Shown here in pieces: positions 18,327 to 27,621 of a stretch of 64,000 nt of DNA. This DNA is from Dongia sedimenti (lineage in GTDB: Bacteria; Pseudomonadota; Alphaproteobacteria; Dongiales; Dongiaceae): assembly GCA_030715195.1 (NCBI GenBank), contig JAUYVI010000003.1, positions 152,960-216,959 of the forward strand. The letters are read 5' to 3'. The stretch's first letter is position 1. Each line of letters opens with the position of its first letter. The position numbers were made by a program, and so were the translations under genes. The notes beneath the pieces were generated by a model. The model searched no databases, had not been told where the DNA came from, and was given only the letters and a program-made list of their open reading frames with translations.

Positions 18327-19028
18327 TTGGACGCACTCACCATCCTCGCCGCGCATTGCCAGACGGCGGTCCAGCAGAACGCGCCTCTGATTCTGGCTCT
18401 GTTCATGGCCGGCGTCGTCGGCAGCGCCGGACATTGCGCCGGCATGTGCGGACCCTTCGTCCTGGCGCAGGTCGGTGCGCGCACCCAGCTCGGCCGCCTC
18501 GCCGGAGCCGCCTTGCTGCCGTACCACCTGGGCCGTGGCACCACCTACATCGTCTTCGGCGCATTGCTGGCCGCGCCGATCGGCCTGCTCAGCCGCCTCG
18601 AGCAATTGCGCTGGATTCCCGCCGCGATGCTGGTCGCGGCGGCGGCCTTGTTCCTGTTCCAGGCGCTGCGCGGCTGGAACGTGATCGGCGGGCGCGCACC
18701 GCGCTTCCTGCATCTGGCCCGCGGCCTGTTTGCCCGGCCGTTCGGCGCCCGTGGCTACGCGCTTGGCGTTGCGCTCGGATTCCTGCCCTGCGGCTTGCTG
18801 TATTCGGCGCTCGGCGCCGCCGCGGCGACGGCCGATCCGGTCGCGGCCGCTGCGGGGATGCTGGGATTCGTGCTCGGCACCATGCCGATGCTGGTCGCGA
18901 TCGGCTTGCTCGGCCATGGCGCGGCCACGCATTGGCGCGATCTGGCCCGCAGGGCCATGCCGGTGATCGCCGCAGTGAATGCTGTGGTTCTGCTCGCCAT
19001 GGCCTGGCGGATCGCCGGAATCGCCTGA
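18327..19028 (+). CDS. DsbD_2/SafE-type membrane protein linked to cbb3 genes
   Basis: A 233-residue inner-membrane protein with about six helices. The motif GSAGHCAGMCGPFVL (residues about 32-46) and GFLPCGLLYSA (residues about 154-164) with their conserved Cys are typical of the cytochrome-biogenesis-like DsbD_2 family, often labelled sulfite exporter TauE/SafE. Members occur beside cbb3 assembly genes and may handle copper or thiol redox, but the role is not proven. The start is TTG at 18327, supported by GAGAGGG just upstream. It is divergent from the cbb3 transcript across the FNR/FixK box. Confidence 0.8.
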   Translation: MDALTILAAHCQTAVQQNAPLILALFMAGVVGSAGHCAGMCGPFVLAQVGARTQLGRLAGAALLPYHLGRGTTYIVFGALLAAPIGLLSRLEQLRWIPAAMLVAAAALFLFQALRGWNVIGGRAPRFLHLARGLFARPFGARGYALGVALGFLPCGLLYSALGAAAATADPVAAAAGMLGFVLGTMPMLVAIGLLGHGAATHWRDLARRAMPVIAAVNAVVLLAMAWRIAGIA

Positions 19029-19125
19029 TTTATCAAGCGTTCACAACAGGTTGAGGGGCATTGCAATAGCCCGGGGTTTCGCGCATTGTGCGCCCAATTT
19101 CGCGAATCCTTAACAAAACTTAAGC

Positions 19126-21093
19126 ATGAACGCCGACCTTGCCACCGACCCAGGGGCGCTCACGAGCGCAAGCCTGGTCGCCAATCTGGAGAAGTCGATC
19201 GGCCGCGCCACGGACGCGCTGCTGGCGCGCCAGCACGAGGACGGCCACTGGGCATTTGAGCTCGAGGCCGACGCGACGATTCCCGCCGAATACGTGCTGC
19301 TGAAGCACTTTCTCGCCAAGTCCGTCTCCGAGATCGACACCGCGGTCGAGCGCAAGATCGTCCGCTATCTGAAATCGATTCAGGGCGCGCATGGCGGCTG
19401 GCCGCTGTATCACGGCGGCGCGTTCAACATCTCGGCCAGCGTGAAGGCGTATTACTGCCTGAAGATTTGCGGCGAGGACATCGAGCAGGATTACATGCGC
19501 CGCGCCCGCGAGGCGATCCTCTCCCATGGCGGCGCCAAGACCTCGAACATCTTCACCCTGATCCAACTGGCGCTCTACGGCCAGGTGCCGTGGCGCGCCG
19601 TGCCGGTGATGCCGATCGAGCTCATCAACATGCCCAAGTGGTTCCCAGTCCACCTGGACAAGGTGAGCTATTGGTCGCGCACGGTGATCGTGCCGCTGCT
19701 GGTACTGATGACCAAGAAGCCGCAGGCGCGCAATCCGAAGCAGGTGCAGATCCAGGAACTCTTCACCGTGCCGCCGGAGCAGGTGACCAACTGGTACAAC
19801 ATGAACCGCACCGGCGCTTGGGCCAGCTTCTTCCGCGGCATCGACCGCGTGCTGCGACGGGTCGAATGGATGTTCCCGAGATCCGGGCGCGAGAAGGCGC
19901 TGAAGAAAGCGGTCGCCTGGGTGACCGAGCGCCTCAACGGCGAGGATGGCCTCGGCGCGATCTATCCGGCCATGGCGAACAGCGTGATGATGTTCGACAC
20001 GCTCGGCTATGCCAAGGACCATCCCGACCGCGCGATCGCCGAGCAATCGATCGAGAAGCTGATGGTGATCGAGGAGGACCGCGCCTATTGCCAGCCCTGC
20101 CTATCACCGGTCTGGGATACCGGTCTCGCGGCGCATGCCCTGCTCGAGGTCGGTGGTGCTGCGGCCGAGCGGCTGCGGCCGGCCATGGACTGGCTGCGCC
20201 GGAACCAGATCAAGGACGTGGTCGGCGACTGGGCTTCGGCGCGGCCGGACGTGCGGCCCGGCGGCTGGGCCTTCCAATACGCCAACCCGCATTATCCCGA
20301 TGTCGATGATACCGCCGTCGTGGTGATGGCGCTCGACCGCTTCGATCATGCGGAGAGCAAGGAGGCGATCGACCGCGGCGCCGAATGGGTGCTCGGCCTG
20401 CAGAGCAAGAACGGCGGCTGGGGCGCGTTCGACGCCGACAACGAATACTATTATCTGAACCACATTCCGTTCGCCGATCACGGCGCGTTGCTGGATCCGC
20501 CGACCGCCGACGTCTCGGCGCGTTGCGTCGGCATGCTGGCGCAGCTGGGCTACAGAATGGACGATCCGCGGGTGAAGGCTGCGGTCGACTATCTGATCCG
20601 CGATCAGCAGCCGGACGGAAGCTGGTTCGGACGCTGGGGCACCAACTACGTCTACGGCACCTGGTCGGTGCTCTGCGCGCTGAATGCGATCGGCCTTCCG
20701 CATGACCATCCGACGATGCGCAAGGCGGTGCAGTGGCTGAAGAGCAAGCAGCGTCCCGACGGCGGCTGGGGCGAGAGCGGCGACAGCTATTGGGACGACA
20801 AGCCGCGCGGCGAAGGCCCGGTCTCGACCGCATCGCAGACGGCGTGGGCGGTGCTCGGCCTGATGGCCGCGGGCGAGGTCGATTCCGAAGCCACCCAGCG
20901 CGGGATCCAGTTCATTGCCTCAACCCAGGCCGATCACGGCCTGTGGGACGAGGACGAGTACACCGCGGTCGGCTTCCCGCGCGTCTTCTATCTGCGCTAT
21001 CACGGCTACCGCGCGTTCTTTCCGCTCTGGGCCCTGGCGCGGTATCGGAACCTGAAGCAGGGCAACTCGAGCCACGTGCTGCACGGGATCTGA
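19126..21093 (+). CDS. shc: Squalene-hopene cyclase
   Basis: A 655-residue class II triterpene cyclase (HpnF) that converts squalene to hopene/diplopterol at the cytoplasmic face of the inner membrane. The proton-donor motif DVDDTA is at residues 392-397. Several QW repeats are visible (for example QHEDGHWAFEL, QSKNGGWGAFD, QQPDGSWFGRWG, QRPDGGWGESGDSY). The GTGFPRVFYLRYHGYRAFFPLWAL-like C-terminus is complete (here with VGFPRVFYLRYH). It is the first gene of shc-GNAT-hpnG. Squalene synthesis genes hpnCDE are not in the window. Confidence 0.96.
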   Translation: MNADLATDPGALTSASLVANLEKSIGRATDALLARQHEDGHWAFELEADATIPAEYVLLKHFLAKSVSEIDTAVERKIVRYLKSIQGAHGGWPLYHGGAFNISASVKAYYCLKICGEDIEQDYMRRAREAILSHGGAKTSNIFTLIQLALYGQVPWRAVPVMPIELINMPKWFPVHLDKVSYWSRTVIVPLLVLMTKKPQARNPKQVQIQELFTVPPEQVTNWYNMNRTGAWASFFRGIDRVLRRVEWMFPRSGREKALKKAVAWVTERLNGEDGLGAIYPAMANSVMMFDTLGYAKDHPDRAIAEQSIEKLMVIEEDRAYCQPCLSPVWDTGLAAHALLEVGGAAAERLRPAMDWLRRNQIKDVVGDWASARPDVRPGGWAFQYANPHYPDVDDTAVVVMALDRFDHAESKEAIDRGAEWVLGLQSKNGGWGAFDADNEYYYLNHIPFADHGALLDPPTADVSARCVGMLAQLGYRMDDPRVKAAVDYLIRDQQPDGSWFGRWGTNYVYGTWSVLCALNAIGLPHDHPTMRKAVQWLKSKQRPDGGWGESGDSYWDDKPRGEGPVSTASQTAWAVLGLMAAGEVDSEATQRGIQFIASTQADHGLWDEDEYTAVGFPRVFYLRYHGYRAFFPLWALARYRNLKQGNSSHVLHGI

Positions 21094-21097
21094 TGCC

Positions 21098-21595
21098 ATG
21101 CTGATCCGCCCGGAACAGAGCGGTGACGAGCAAGCGATCCACGATCTCACCCAGACGGCATTCGCCACAATGCCGTTCAGCGACGGCACCGAAGGTCCGA
21201 TCATCGACGCCTTGCGCAAGGATGGCGATCTGACCCTGTCCCTCGTCGCGGTCGAGGGCGATCGCATCGTCGGACACATCGCCTTCTCGCCGGTGACGAT
21301 CGACGGCCGTCATGACGGTTGGTTCGGCCTCGGCCCGATCTCGGTCGCGCCGGAATTGCAGCGGCGGGGCATCGGCAAGGCGCTGATCGCCGCCGGACTC
21401 GACACGCTCCGTGAACGCGGCGCCGCGGGCTGTGCGCTGATCGGCGATCCGGGCTATTACAGCCGCGTCGGTTTCGTCAGCAACGGAGCGCTGCAATATG
21501 GCGATCTGGACAGGAGCCTCGTGCAGTACATTGTTTTCCATGGCGCGGAGCCGCGCGGACGCTTGAAGTTCGCGCCCGGCTTCGGCCCGCAATAG
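21098..21595 (+). CDS. GNAT family N-acetyltransferase
   Basis: A 165-residue single-domain acetyltransferase. The acetyl-CoA site is seen as ISVAPELQRRGIGKALI (motif A, Q/RxxGxG/A), and the preceding strand VGHIAFSPV is typical. Its C-terminal GDPGYYSRVGF segment places it in the YhbS-like subgroup. It starts four bases after the shc stop and ends 14 bases before hpnG, so it is co-transcribed with hopanoid genes. Substrate unknown; a link to side-chain modification of hopanoids is only positional. Confidence 0.8.
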   Translation: MLIRPEQSGDEQAIHDLTQTAFATMPFSDGTEGPIIDALRKDGDLTLSLVAVEGDRIVGHIAFSPVTIDGRHDGWFGLGPISVAPELQRRGIGKALIAAGLDTLRERGAAGCALIGDPGYYSRVGFVSNGALQYGDLDRSLVQYIVFHGAEPRGRLKFAPGFGPQ

Positions 21596-21609
21596 ACACG
21601 CGAACCAGC

Positions 21610-22254
21610 ATGCCCATCGGCATCGTCACCGGCATGGCCAGCGAGGCGCGGATCTTCGGTGCAGGAACGCTGACGATCTCGACTGGGGGCGATCCTCACG
21701 CGACGCGCGACGGCATCGCCAATCTGATCGCCCGCGGCGCCGATCGCCTGGTCAGCTTCGGTATCGCCGGCGCACTCGACCCCAGCCTGAAGCCGGGCGA
21801 CCTGATCATCGGCGCCGCCGTGCGCACCAGCGACGGCGAGCGCGTGCCGGTCGACCAGAAATGGCTGGCGCATCTGACCACGCATCTCGGCGCGGCGCGC
21901 GTCGCCGATGTGGTCGGCAGCACCACCATCGCGGCGACGGCAGAGCAGAAGGCCATGCTTCATCGCGATACCGGCGCCGCCTGCGTCGATCAGGAGAGTC
22001 ACTGGGTGGCGGACGCGGCCCATGCCGACCGCCTGCCGTTCATCGTCGTGCGCGCGATTGCGGACCGGGCAGGGGACAACCTGCCGCCCGCCGTGCTGGT
22101 CGGTCTGGACAAAAGCGGGAATCCGCGCACCGGCGCCGTCATCGGCGCGCTGCTGCGCGATCCTCTGCAACTGCCGGGGTTGATCCGCGTCGCCTTCCAG
22201 ACCCGGAAAGCGCTGCGGCGTCTACTCGGCTGCCGAGCGGCGCTGCTTGTCTAG
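21610..22254 (+). CDS. hpnG: Hopanoid nucleosidase/phosphorylase HpnG
   Basis: A 214-residue PNP/UDP-phosphorylase superfamily protein. HpnG removes adenine from adenosylhopane, the second step of bacteriohopanepolyol side-chain formation. The opening IVTGMASEARIF and the VSFGIAGALDPSLKPGDLI segment fit the nucleoside-binding fold, and AACVDQESHWVA corresponds to the purine-binding region (an ME to QE change compared with MTA nucleosidases). Its 3-prime end overlaps the convergent hpnH by 33 bases, so both stop codons lie within the other's coding sequence. Confidence 0.85.
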   Translation: MPIGIVTGMASEARIFGAGTLTISTGGDPHATRDGIANLIARGADRLVSFGIAGALDPSLKPGDLIIGAAVRTSDGERVPVDQKWLAHLTTHLGAARVADVVGSTTIAATAEQKAMLHRDTGAACVDQESHWVADAAHADRLPFIVVRAIADRAGDNLPPAVLVGLDKSGNPRTGAVIGALLRDPLQLPGLIRVAFQTRKALRRLLGCRAALLV

Positions 22255-23376
22255 CGCTTCCTTCTGGGCGTGGATGTCCTCGATCGCCTTCTCGACATGG
22301 CGCGAGAAAACGTATTCCGCCTTGCGCTGCTTATCGAGCGGGATATCCGGCGCCATCGCGCCGGTGACGGCGACACCCTGGCGCGAGACCCGCAAGGCCT
22401 TCAGCGGGTGCTTGATCGCATCGGCGACGGCGGTGCCCTCGAAGCCCGAATGGACCATGCAGTCGGCGCACTTCTCGTAATTGCCGACGCCGTAGTCGTC
22501 CCACTTAGTGTCTTCCATCAGCTCCTTGAAGGTCTTGGCATAGCCTTCGCCGAGCAGGTAGCAGGGCCGCTGCCAGCCGAACACGTTGCGCGTCGGGTTC
22601 GCCCAGGGCGTGCAGTGATAGGTCTGGTTTCCGGCCAGGAAGTCGAGGAACAGCGAGGACTGGCTGAACTCCCACTTCTTGCCGCCGTTGCCGCGGCCGA
22701 GGATGTCGCGGAACAGCTGCTTGGTCTTGCCGCGGTTCAGGAAATGCTGCTGGTCGGGCGCGCGCTCATAGGAATAGCCCGGCGAGACGGTGATGCCGTC
22801 CACGCCCATCGCCATCACGTCGTCGAAGAAGCTGGCGGCGCGCTCCGGATCGGTGCCGTCGAAGAAGGTGCAGTTGATGTTGCAGCGGAAGCCGGCGGCC
22901 TTCGCCGCCTTGATCGCCTCGACCGCCTTCTCGTAGACGCCGGTCTGGCAGACCGACTTGTCATGCTCGTCCTTCGAGCCGTCGAGATGCACCGACCAGG
23001 TGAAATAGGGGCTCGGCTTGTAGAGATGCATCTTCTTCTCAAGGAGAAGCGCATTGGTGCAGAGATAGATGAAGCGCTTCTGCTTGATCAGGCCTTCGAC
23101 GATCTGCGGCAGTTCCTTGTGCAGCAGCGGCTCGCCGCCGGCGATCGAAACCACCGGCGCGCCGCATTCCTCGGCGGCGTGCAGGGCGTCGGCCACCGAG
23201 ATCCGCTGGTTCAGGATCTCGTCCGGATAGTCGATCTTGCCGCAGCCCGCGCAGGCCAGGTTGCAGCGGAACAACGGCTCCAGCATCAGCACCAGCGGGT
23301 AGCGTTTCCGCCCCATCAGGTGCTGCTTCACGACATACGAGCCAACGCGAACGGCCTGCTGCAAGGGAACTGCCAA
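22222..23376 (-). CDS. hpnH: Hopanoid biosynthesis radical SAM protein HpnH
   Basis: A 384-residue radical SAM enzyme that joins the 5-prime-deoxyadenosyl group to hopene, giving adenosylhopane. The 4Fe-4S motif is CNLACAGCGKIDYP (CX3CX2C, residues about 38-45) and the SAM-binding GGEPLLH motif follows. A Cys pair in NYEKCADCMVHSGFEG may hold an extra cluster or zinc. TTG at 23376 is chosen because AGGAG lies eight bases upstream and the protein then begins AVPLQQAVRVGSYV, as in the family. Its 3-prime end overlaps hpnG. ispH lies 59 bases upstream in the same direction. Confidence 0.93.
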   Translation of the reverse strand: MAVPLQQAVRVGSYVVKQHLMGRKRYPLVLMLEPLFRCNLACAGCGKIDYPDEILNQRISVADALHAAEECGAPVVSIAGGEPLLHKELPQIVEGLIKQKRFIYLCTNALLLEKKMHLYKPSPYFTWSVHLDGSKDEHDKSVCQTGVYEKAVEAIKAAKAAGFRCNINCTFFDGTDPERAASFFDDVMAMGVDGITVSPGYSYERAPDQQHFLNRGKTKQLFRDILGRGNGGKKWEFSQSSLFLDFLAGNQTYHCTPWANPTRNVFGWQRPCYLLGEGYAKTFKELMEDTKWDDYGVGNYEKCADCMVHSGFEGTAVADAIKHPLKALRVSRQGVAVTGAMAPDIPLDKQRKAEYVFSRHVEKAIEDIHAQKEALDKQRRSAAE

Positions 23377-23435
23377 AGTACTCTCTCCTAGCTCAATCCA
23401 ATTTCGTGCACATGCCGGGCATAATCTCTGAAGCC

Positions 23436-24395
23436 CTACTGGGCCGCCTCGGCCTGCCGTTCTTCCTCGTCCGTCGTCAATTCCGGCGGTAGCCGGAACC
23501 GCACGTTCTCCGCGACGCCGTTCATCATCTCGAGCTCGACGCCGTGCAGCTGGCGCAAGCGCTCTACCACGTCCTGCACCAGGACGTCCGGCGCCGAAGC
23601 CCCGGCTGTGACGCCGATCGCTTTCGCGGCGGTCAGCCATTCCGGTTTCAGCTGATCGGCATTCTCGATCAGGTAGCTCGGGACACCGAGTTCCTCGGCA
23701 ATCTCCTTGAGGCGATTGGAATTCGAGGAGTTGGGCGCGCCGATCACCAGGATCAAGTCCACTTCCTGCGCCAGTTCCCTGACAGCTTTCTGACGATTCT
23801 GGGTGGCGTAGCAAATATCCTTGGTGTCGGGGCCGACGATCTTCGGATAGCGGGCGCGCAGCGCGTCGATCACGTCCTTGGTGTCGTCCACGCTCAAGGT
23901 CGTCTGGGTGACGAAGGCGAGCTGCTCGGGGTTCTTGACCTGGAGATCGGCCACGTCCTCCGGCTTCGAGATCAGATGCACGCCACCCGGTACCTGGCCC
24001 ATCGTGCCTTCGACCTCGGGATGGCCGGCATGGCCGATCAGGACCACTTCGCGACCCTGGTTGGCGTAGCGGCGCCCTTCGGTATGCACCTTGGAGACGA
24101 GCGGGCAGGTCGCATCGACCACCATCAGCCCACGCTCGCGCGCGGCGCCTTCGACCGCCTTGGAGACGCCGTGGGCGCTGAAGATCGCGATCTTGCCCTC
24201 GGGAATCTCGTCGAGCTCCTCGACGAAGATGGCGCCCTTGGCGCGCAGGCTCTCGACCACGTGCCGGTTGTGCACGATCTCGTGCCGCACGTAGACGGGG
24301 GGACCGAACTTCTCGATCGCCCGCTCGACGATCTCGATCGCCCGTTCGACGCCTGCGCAGAAGCCGCGCGGCTGAGCCAACACCACTCGCATCAT
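23436..24395 (-). CDS. ispH: 4-hydroxy-3-methylbut-2-enyl diphosphate reductase
   Basis: A 319-residue IspH (LytB), the last enzyme of the MEP pathway, making IPP and DMAPP through an iron-sulfur cluster. The three cluster Cys are in RGFCAGV (Cys13), VDATCPLV (about 97) and [11 protein letters not shown] (about 197), with the conserved SSNSNRL and TAGASAP segments. It precedes hpnH on the minus strand, linking isoprenoid supply to hopanoids. An unusual direct repeat of CCTTAAGG lies 26-50 bases before its start. Confidence 0.96.
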   Translation of the reverse strand: MMRVVLAQPRGFCAGVERAIEIVERAIEKFGPPVYVRHEIVHNRHVVESLRAKGAIFVEELDEIPEGKIAIFSAHGVSKAVEGAARERGLMVVDATCPLVSKVHTEGRRYANQGREVVLIGHAGHPEVEGTMGQVPGGVHLISKPEDVADLQVKNPEQLAFVTQTTLSVDDTKDVIDALRARYPKIVGPDTKDICYATQNRQKAVRELAQEVDLILVIGAPNSSNSNRLKEIAEELGVPSYLIENADQLKPEWLTAAKAIGVTAGASAPDVLVQDVVERLRQLHGVELEMMNGVAENVRFRLPPELTTDEEERQAEAAQ

Positions 24396-24879
24396 TCAAT
24401 CCGTCCGATCCGCCCGGTCGATCCTTAAGGGTGTTATCCTTAAGGGAGTCGATCCTAGGGGGTCTATTCACAACGGGGCGGCGCTCCCCCAGTGTGTCCG
24501 GGGATTTCCCCTAGCGCCGTAGTCAACGAAACCAAAGAACCTGTCTCGAATCTTGCACACCAGCCTAGAGGCAAAATCGCAACGGTCGTCCTGGCCGGGG
24601 GAACCCGCAGCCACTTGTGTAGGTTCCTGGACAAGCTGTCGTCTTACACAAAATCGACATGACTGCCTATCCCGAATCACCTACCGTTGCTGCATTGCAA
24701 CAGATCGGCTGAATCCGGCGTCAATTACGCCACTAAATCAGTCAACTATTCGTGAGAGCTAACGGATAACGACAAGTTGCCGGCTGGCGTTTATCCTGCC
24801 GTTCACATATAAGCCCGCGATTCTTCGGGGAAACGGCAAACCCCAGAAGGCCTGCGAATCGGAAAAAGGAAGCCGCAGC
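24396..24879. other. 484-base divergent gap between ispH and dxs
   Basis: No convincing gene is seen; open frames of about 70 codons on both strands lack ribosome binding sites and family likeness. Two structures stand out. ATCCTTAAGGG occurs at 24421-24431 and 24436-24446 with a degenerate third copy at 24452, each containing the palindrome CCTTAAGG. A nested hairpin spans 24615-24651: TTGTGTA pairs with TACACAA and an inner GACA pairs with TGTC. The region is less GC-rich than coding DNA, as expected for promoters of both MEP-pathway genes, but no clear sigma-70 promoter could be fixed. Confidence 0.5.
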
Positions 24880-26799
24880 GTGACCGCACCCAGCAAGACA
24901 CCGCTCCTAGACCGCGTCACCACCCCGGCCCAGCTCCGCCAGCTCGATCCCTCCGATCTTCGGCAATTGGCGGATGAGCTGCGGCGCGAGACCGTGGACG
25001 CGGTCTCGGTCACCGGCGGCCATCTCGGCGCCGGCCTCGGCGTGGTCGAACTCACGACGGCGATCCACTACGTGTTCGACACCCCCTATGACCGGCTGAT
25101 CTGGGATGTCGGCCACCAGGCCTATCCGCACAAGATCCTGACCGGCCGGCGCGACCGGATCCGGACCATCCGCCAGGGCGGGGGCTTGAGCGGCTTCACC
25201 AAGCGCTCGGAATCCGAATACGACCCGTTCGGCGCCGCCCACAGCTCGACCTCGATCTCGGCCGGCCTCGGCATGGCCGTCGCCAGCGACCTGATGGGCC
25301 GCAAGCGCAACGTGATCTCGGTCATCGGCGACGGCGCGCTGACCGGCGGCATGGCCTACGAGGCGATGAACAATGCCGGCTCCATGAAGAACCGGCTGAT
25401 CGTCATTCTCAACGACAACGACATGTCGATCGCGCCGCCGGTCGGCGCCTTGAGCGCCTATCTCTCGCGCTCGCTGACCTCGACACCGTTCCGCTCGCTG
25501 CGCCACATCGCCAAGGACATGTCCAAGGTCCTGCCGCCGCGCCTGCAGGAAGTGGCGGCGCGGGCCGAGGAATATGCCCGCGGCATCATCTCGGGCGGCG
25601 GCACGCTGTTCGAAGAACTCGGCTTCTATTACGTCGGGCCGATCGACGGCCATAACCTCGACCATCTGCTCCCGGTGCTGCAGAACCTGCGCAATTCCGA
25701 GGAGCCTGGCCCGGTCCTGGTCCATGTCGTCACCCAGAAGGGCAAGGGCTACGCGCCGGCCGAGAAATCGGCCGACAAATACCACGGCGTGGTGAAGTTC
25801 GACGTCGCGACCGGCGCCCAGGCGAAGTCCACGCCCAAGGCCGCGAGCTACACCTCGGTCTTCGCCAAGGCGCTGATCGCCGAAGCCAAGGTCGATGACC
25901 GCATCGTCGCGATCAACGCCGCGATGCCGTCCGGCACCGGCTGCGACGCCTTCGGCAAGGAATTCCCGAAGCGCTGCTTCGACGTCGCGATCGCCGAGCA
26001 GCACGGCGTCACCTTCTGTGCCGGCATGGCGACCGAGGGCATGAAGCCCTTCGCGGTGATCTATTCGACCTTCCTGCAGCGCGCCTATGACCAGATCGTG
26101 CATGACGTCGCGATCCAGTCGCTGCCGGTGCGCTTCGCCATGGACCGGGCCGGCCTGGTCGGCGCCGATGGTGCCACCCATGCCGGCAGCTTCGACATCG
26201 CCTACCTCGGCTGCCTGCCGAATTTCGTGCTGATGGCGCCGTCGGATGAGCTTGAATTGATGCACATGGTGGCGACCGCGGCGACGATCGACGATCGCCC
26301 GTCCGCGTTCCGCTATCCGCGCGGCGAGGGCATCGGCCTCGACCTGCCGGCGCGCGGCGAGGTGCTGCCGCTCGGCAAGGGCCGCATCATCCGCGAGGGC
26401 ACCAAGGTGGCGTTGCTGAGCTACGGCACGCGCATGGTCGAGGTGCTGAAAGCGGCCGACGAGCTCGGCGCCAAGGGGCTCTCGACCACGGTCGCCGATG
26501 CGCGTTTCTGCAAGCCGCTGGACTCCGATCTGGTGCGCCGTCTCGCCCGCGAGCACGAAGTGTTGATCACTATCGAGGAAGGCTCGATCGGCGGTTTCGC
26601 GACCCATGTGATGCACGATCTCGCCCATGCGGGCCTGCTCGAATCAGGCCTGAAGTTCCGCCCGATGACGTTCCCGGATTTCTTCATCGATCACGACGCG
26701 CCGCAGAAGCAGTACGACGTGGCCGGCCTCAACGCCCGTCACATCGTCTCCCAGGCGCTGGTAGCGCTGGGCGTTTCCGAAGCGGTCGCCAGGGCTTGA
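24880..26799 (+). CDS. dxs: 1-deoxy-D-xylulose-5-phosphate synthase
   Basis: A 639-residue thiamine diphosphate enzyme that condenses pyruvate and glyceraldehyde 3-phosphate in the first MEP-pathway step. The TPP/Mg motif is [16 protein letters not shown] (residues about 149-164), the active-site His is in [14 protein letters not shown], and the transketolase C-terminal domains with [13 protein letters not shown] and [15 protein letters not shown] are intact. GTG at 24880 has AAGGA upstream. hpnM follows after 14 bases, so this copy is tied to hopanoid synthesis; the family often sits in hpn clusters. Confidence 0.97.
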   Translation: MTAPSKTPLLDRVTTPAQLRQLDPSDLRQLADELRRETVDAVSVTGGHLGAGLGVVELTTAIHYVFDTPYDRLIWDVGHQAYPHKILTGRRDRIRTIRQGGGLSGFTKRSESEYDPFGAAHSSTSISAGLGMAVASDLMGRKRNVISVIGDGALTGGMAYEAMNNAGSMKNRLIVILNDNDMSIAPPVGALSAYLSRSLTSTPFRSLRHIAKDMSKVLPPRLQEVAARAEEYARGIISGGGTLFEELGFYYVGPIDGHNLDHLLPVLQNLRNSEEPGPVLVHVVTQKGKGYAPAEKSADKYHGVVKFDVATGAQAKSTPKAASYTSVFAKALIAEAKVDDRIVAINAAMPSGTGCDAFGKEFPKRCFDVAIAEQHGVTFCAGMATEGMKPFAVIYSTFLQRAYDQIVHDVAIQSLPVRFAMDRAGLVGADGATHAGSFDIAYLGCLPNFVLMAPSDELELMHMVATAATIDDRPSAFRYPRGEGIGLDLPARGEVLPLGKGRIIREGTKVALLSYGTRMVEVLKAADELGAKGLSTTVADARFCKPLDSDLVRRLAREHEVLITIEEGSIGGFATHVMHDLAHAGLLESGLKFRPMTFPDFFIDHDAPQKQYDVAGLNARHIVSQALVALGVSEAVARA

Positions 26800-26813
26800 G
26801 CTGAGGTCAGGGG

Positions 26814-27434
26814 ATGATGATTTCTCGCCGCCAGTTCGGCGCCGTGGCGCTGAGCGCCGCTTCGGCCGTGACCATCGGCACGGCGCGGGCCGATGCCACC
26901 GAGCCCGCCGCCGCGATCCAGTCGCTCTACGACGCGCTGCTCGATGCGATGAAGCAGGGCGAGCAGCTCGGCTTCGAAGGGCGCTATCAGAAGCTCGAGC
27001 CGGTCATCCACAAAGTCTTTGACGTCGCGACCATGTGCAAGATCGCCGTGGGTGGCTATTGGACCACCTTGCCGACCGATAAGAAGAACGCCGTGCTGGT
27101 CGCCTTCGACAAGTACACGGTCAGCACCTACGCCTCGCGCTTCAAGGCCTTCAACAATCAGAAATTCGTGGTCGGTGCCACCAAGCCGGTGCCGAACGAG
27201 CGGGTGCTGGTGGAATCGAAGCTCGTGAAATCCGACGGCGAGCCGATCGAGCTCAACTACCTGTTCCGCAAGAATGCCGAAGGTTGGCGGGTTATTGACG
27301 TCTATCTGGCCGGCGCCATCTCGCAATTGACGCAAATGCGCTCGGAATTCTCGGAACCGCTTCAGAAGGGCGGCGTTGATGCCCTGATCCAGCAGCTTGA
27401 TGACAAGGTCAAGCAATTGCGGGAAGCGGCATAG
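26814..27434 (+). CDS. hpnM: HpnM-family (MlaC-like) periplasmic protein, Tat-type signal
   Basis: A 206-residue protein of the MlaC/Ttg2 lipid-binding family in its hopanoid-associated form (HpnM), expected to bind or shuttle lipids in the periplasm. The N-terminus has SRRQFGAVAL, a twin-arginine motif, and a cleavage site near TARADA, so folded export by Tat is possible. The mature domain includes FEGRYQKLEPVIHKVFDVATM and the closing ISQLTQMRSEFSEPLQKGG segment. Two adjacent ATGs (26814, 26817) are possible starts. It follows dxs in one operon and is followed after 187 bases (no gene or clear signal seen) by a paralogue. Confidence 0.85.
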   Translation: MMISRRQFGAVALSAASAVTIGTARADATEPAAAIQSLYDALLDAMKQGEQLGFEGRYQKLEPVIHKVFDVATMCKIAVGGYWTTLPTDKKNAVLVAFDKYTVSTYASRFKAFNNQKFVVGATKPVPNERVLVESKLVKSDGEPIELNYLFRKNAEGWRVIDVYLAGAISQLTQMRSEFSEPLQKGGVDALIQQLDDKVKQLREAA

Positions 27435-27621
27435 CCGCATAGGCATCCGGACCCAGGACGGGCTGCGGCGTATTGACGCCCGCAGCCGGAATTCACGGGA
27501 TCTTGAGACTGGATGTGCAGGTTGCCATCTAGCTTTCACGTATCAGTGCATGCGCGCGGCAAATAGCGGTTTCTTCGGAATCGCGCGCCGTGCGGACCCA
27601 AGACAAGGATTGGAGCATCCA

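Noticed and set aside
24468-24762. Two frames of about 70 codons between ispH and dxs
   Set aside because: They overlap on opposite strands, lack ribosome binding sites and show no coherent hydrophobic or domain pattern.
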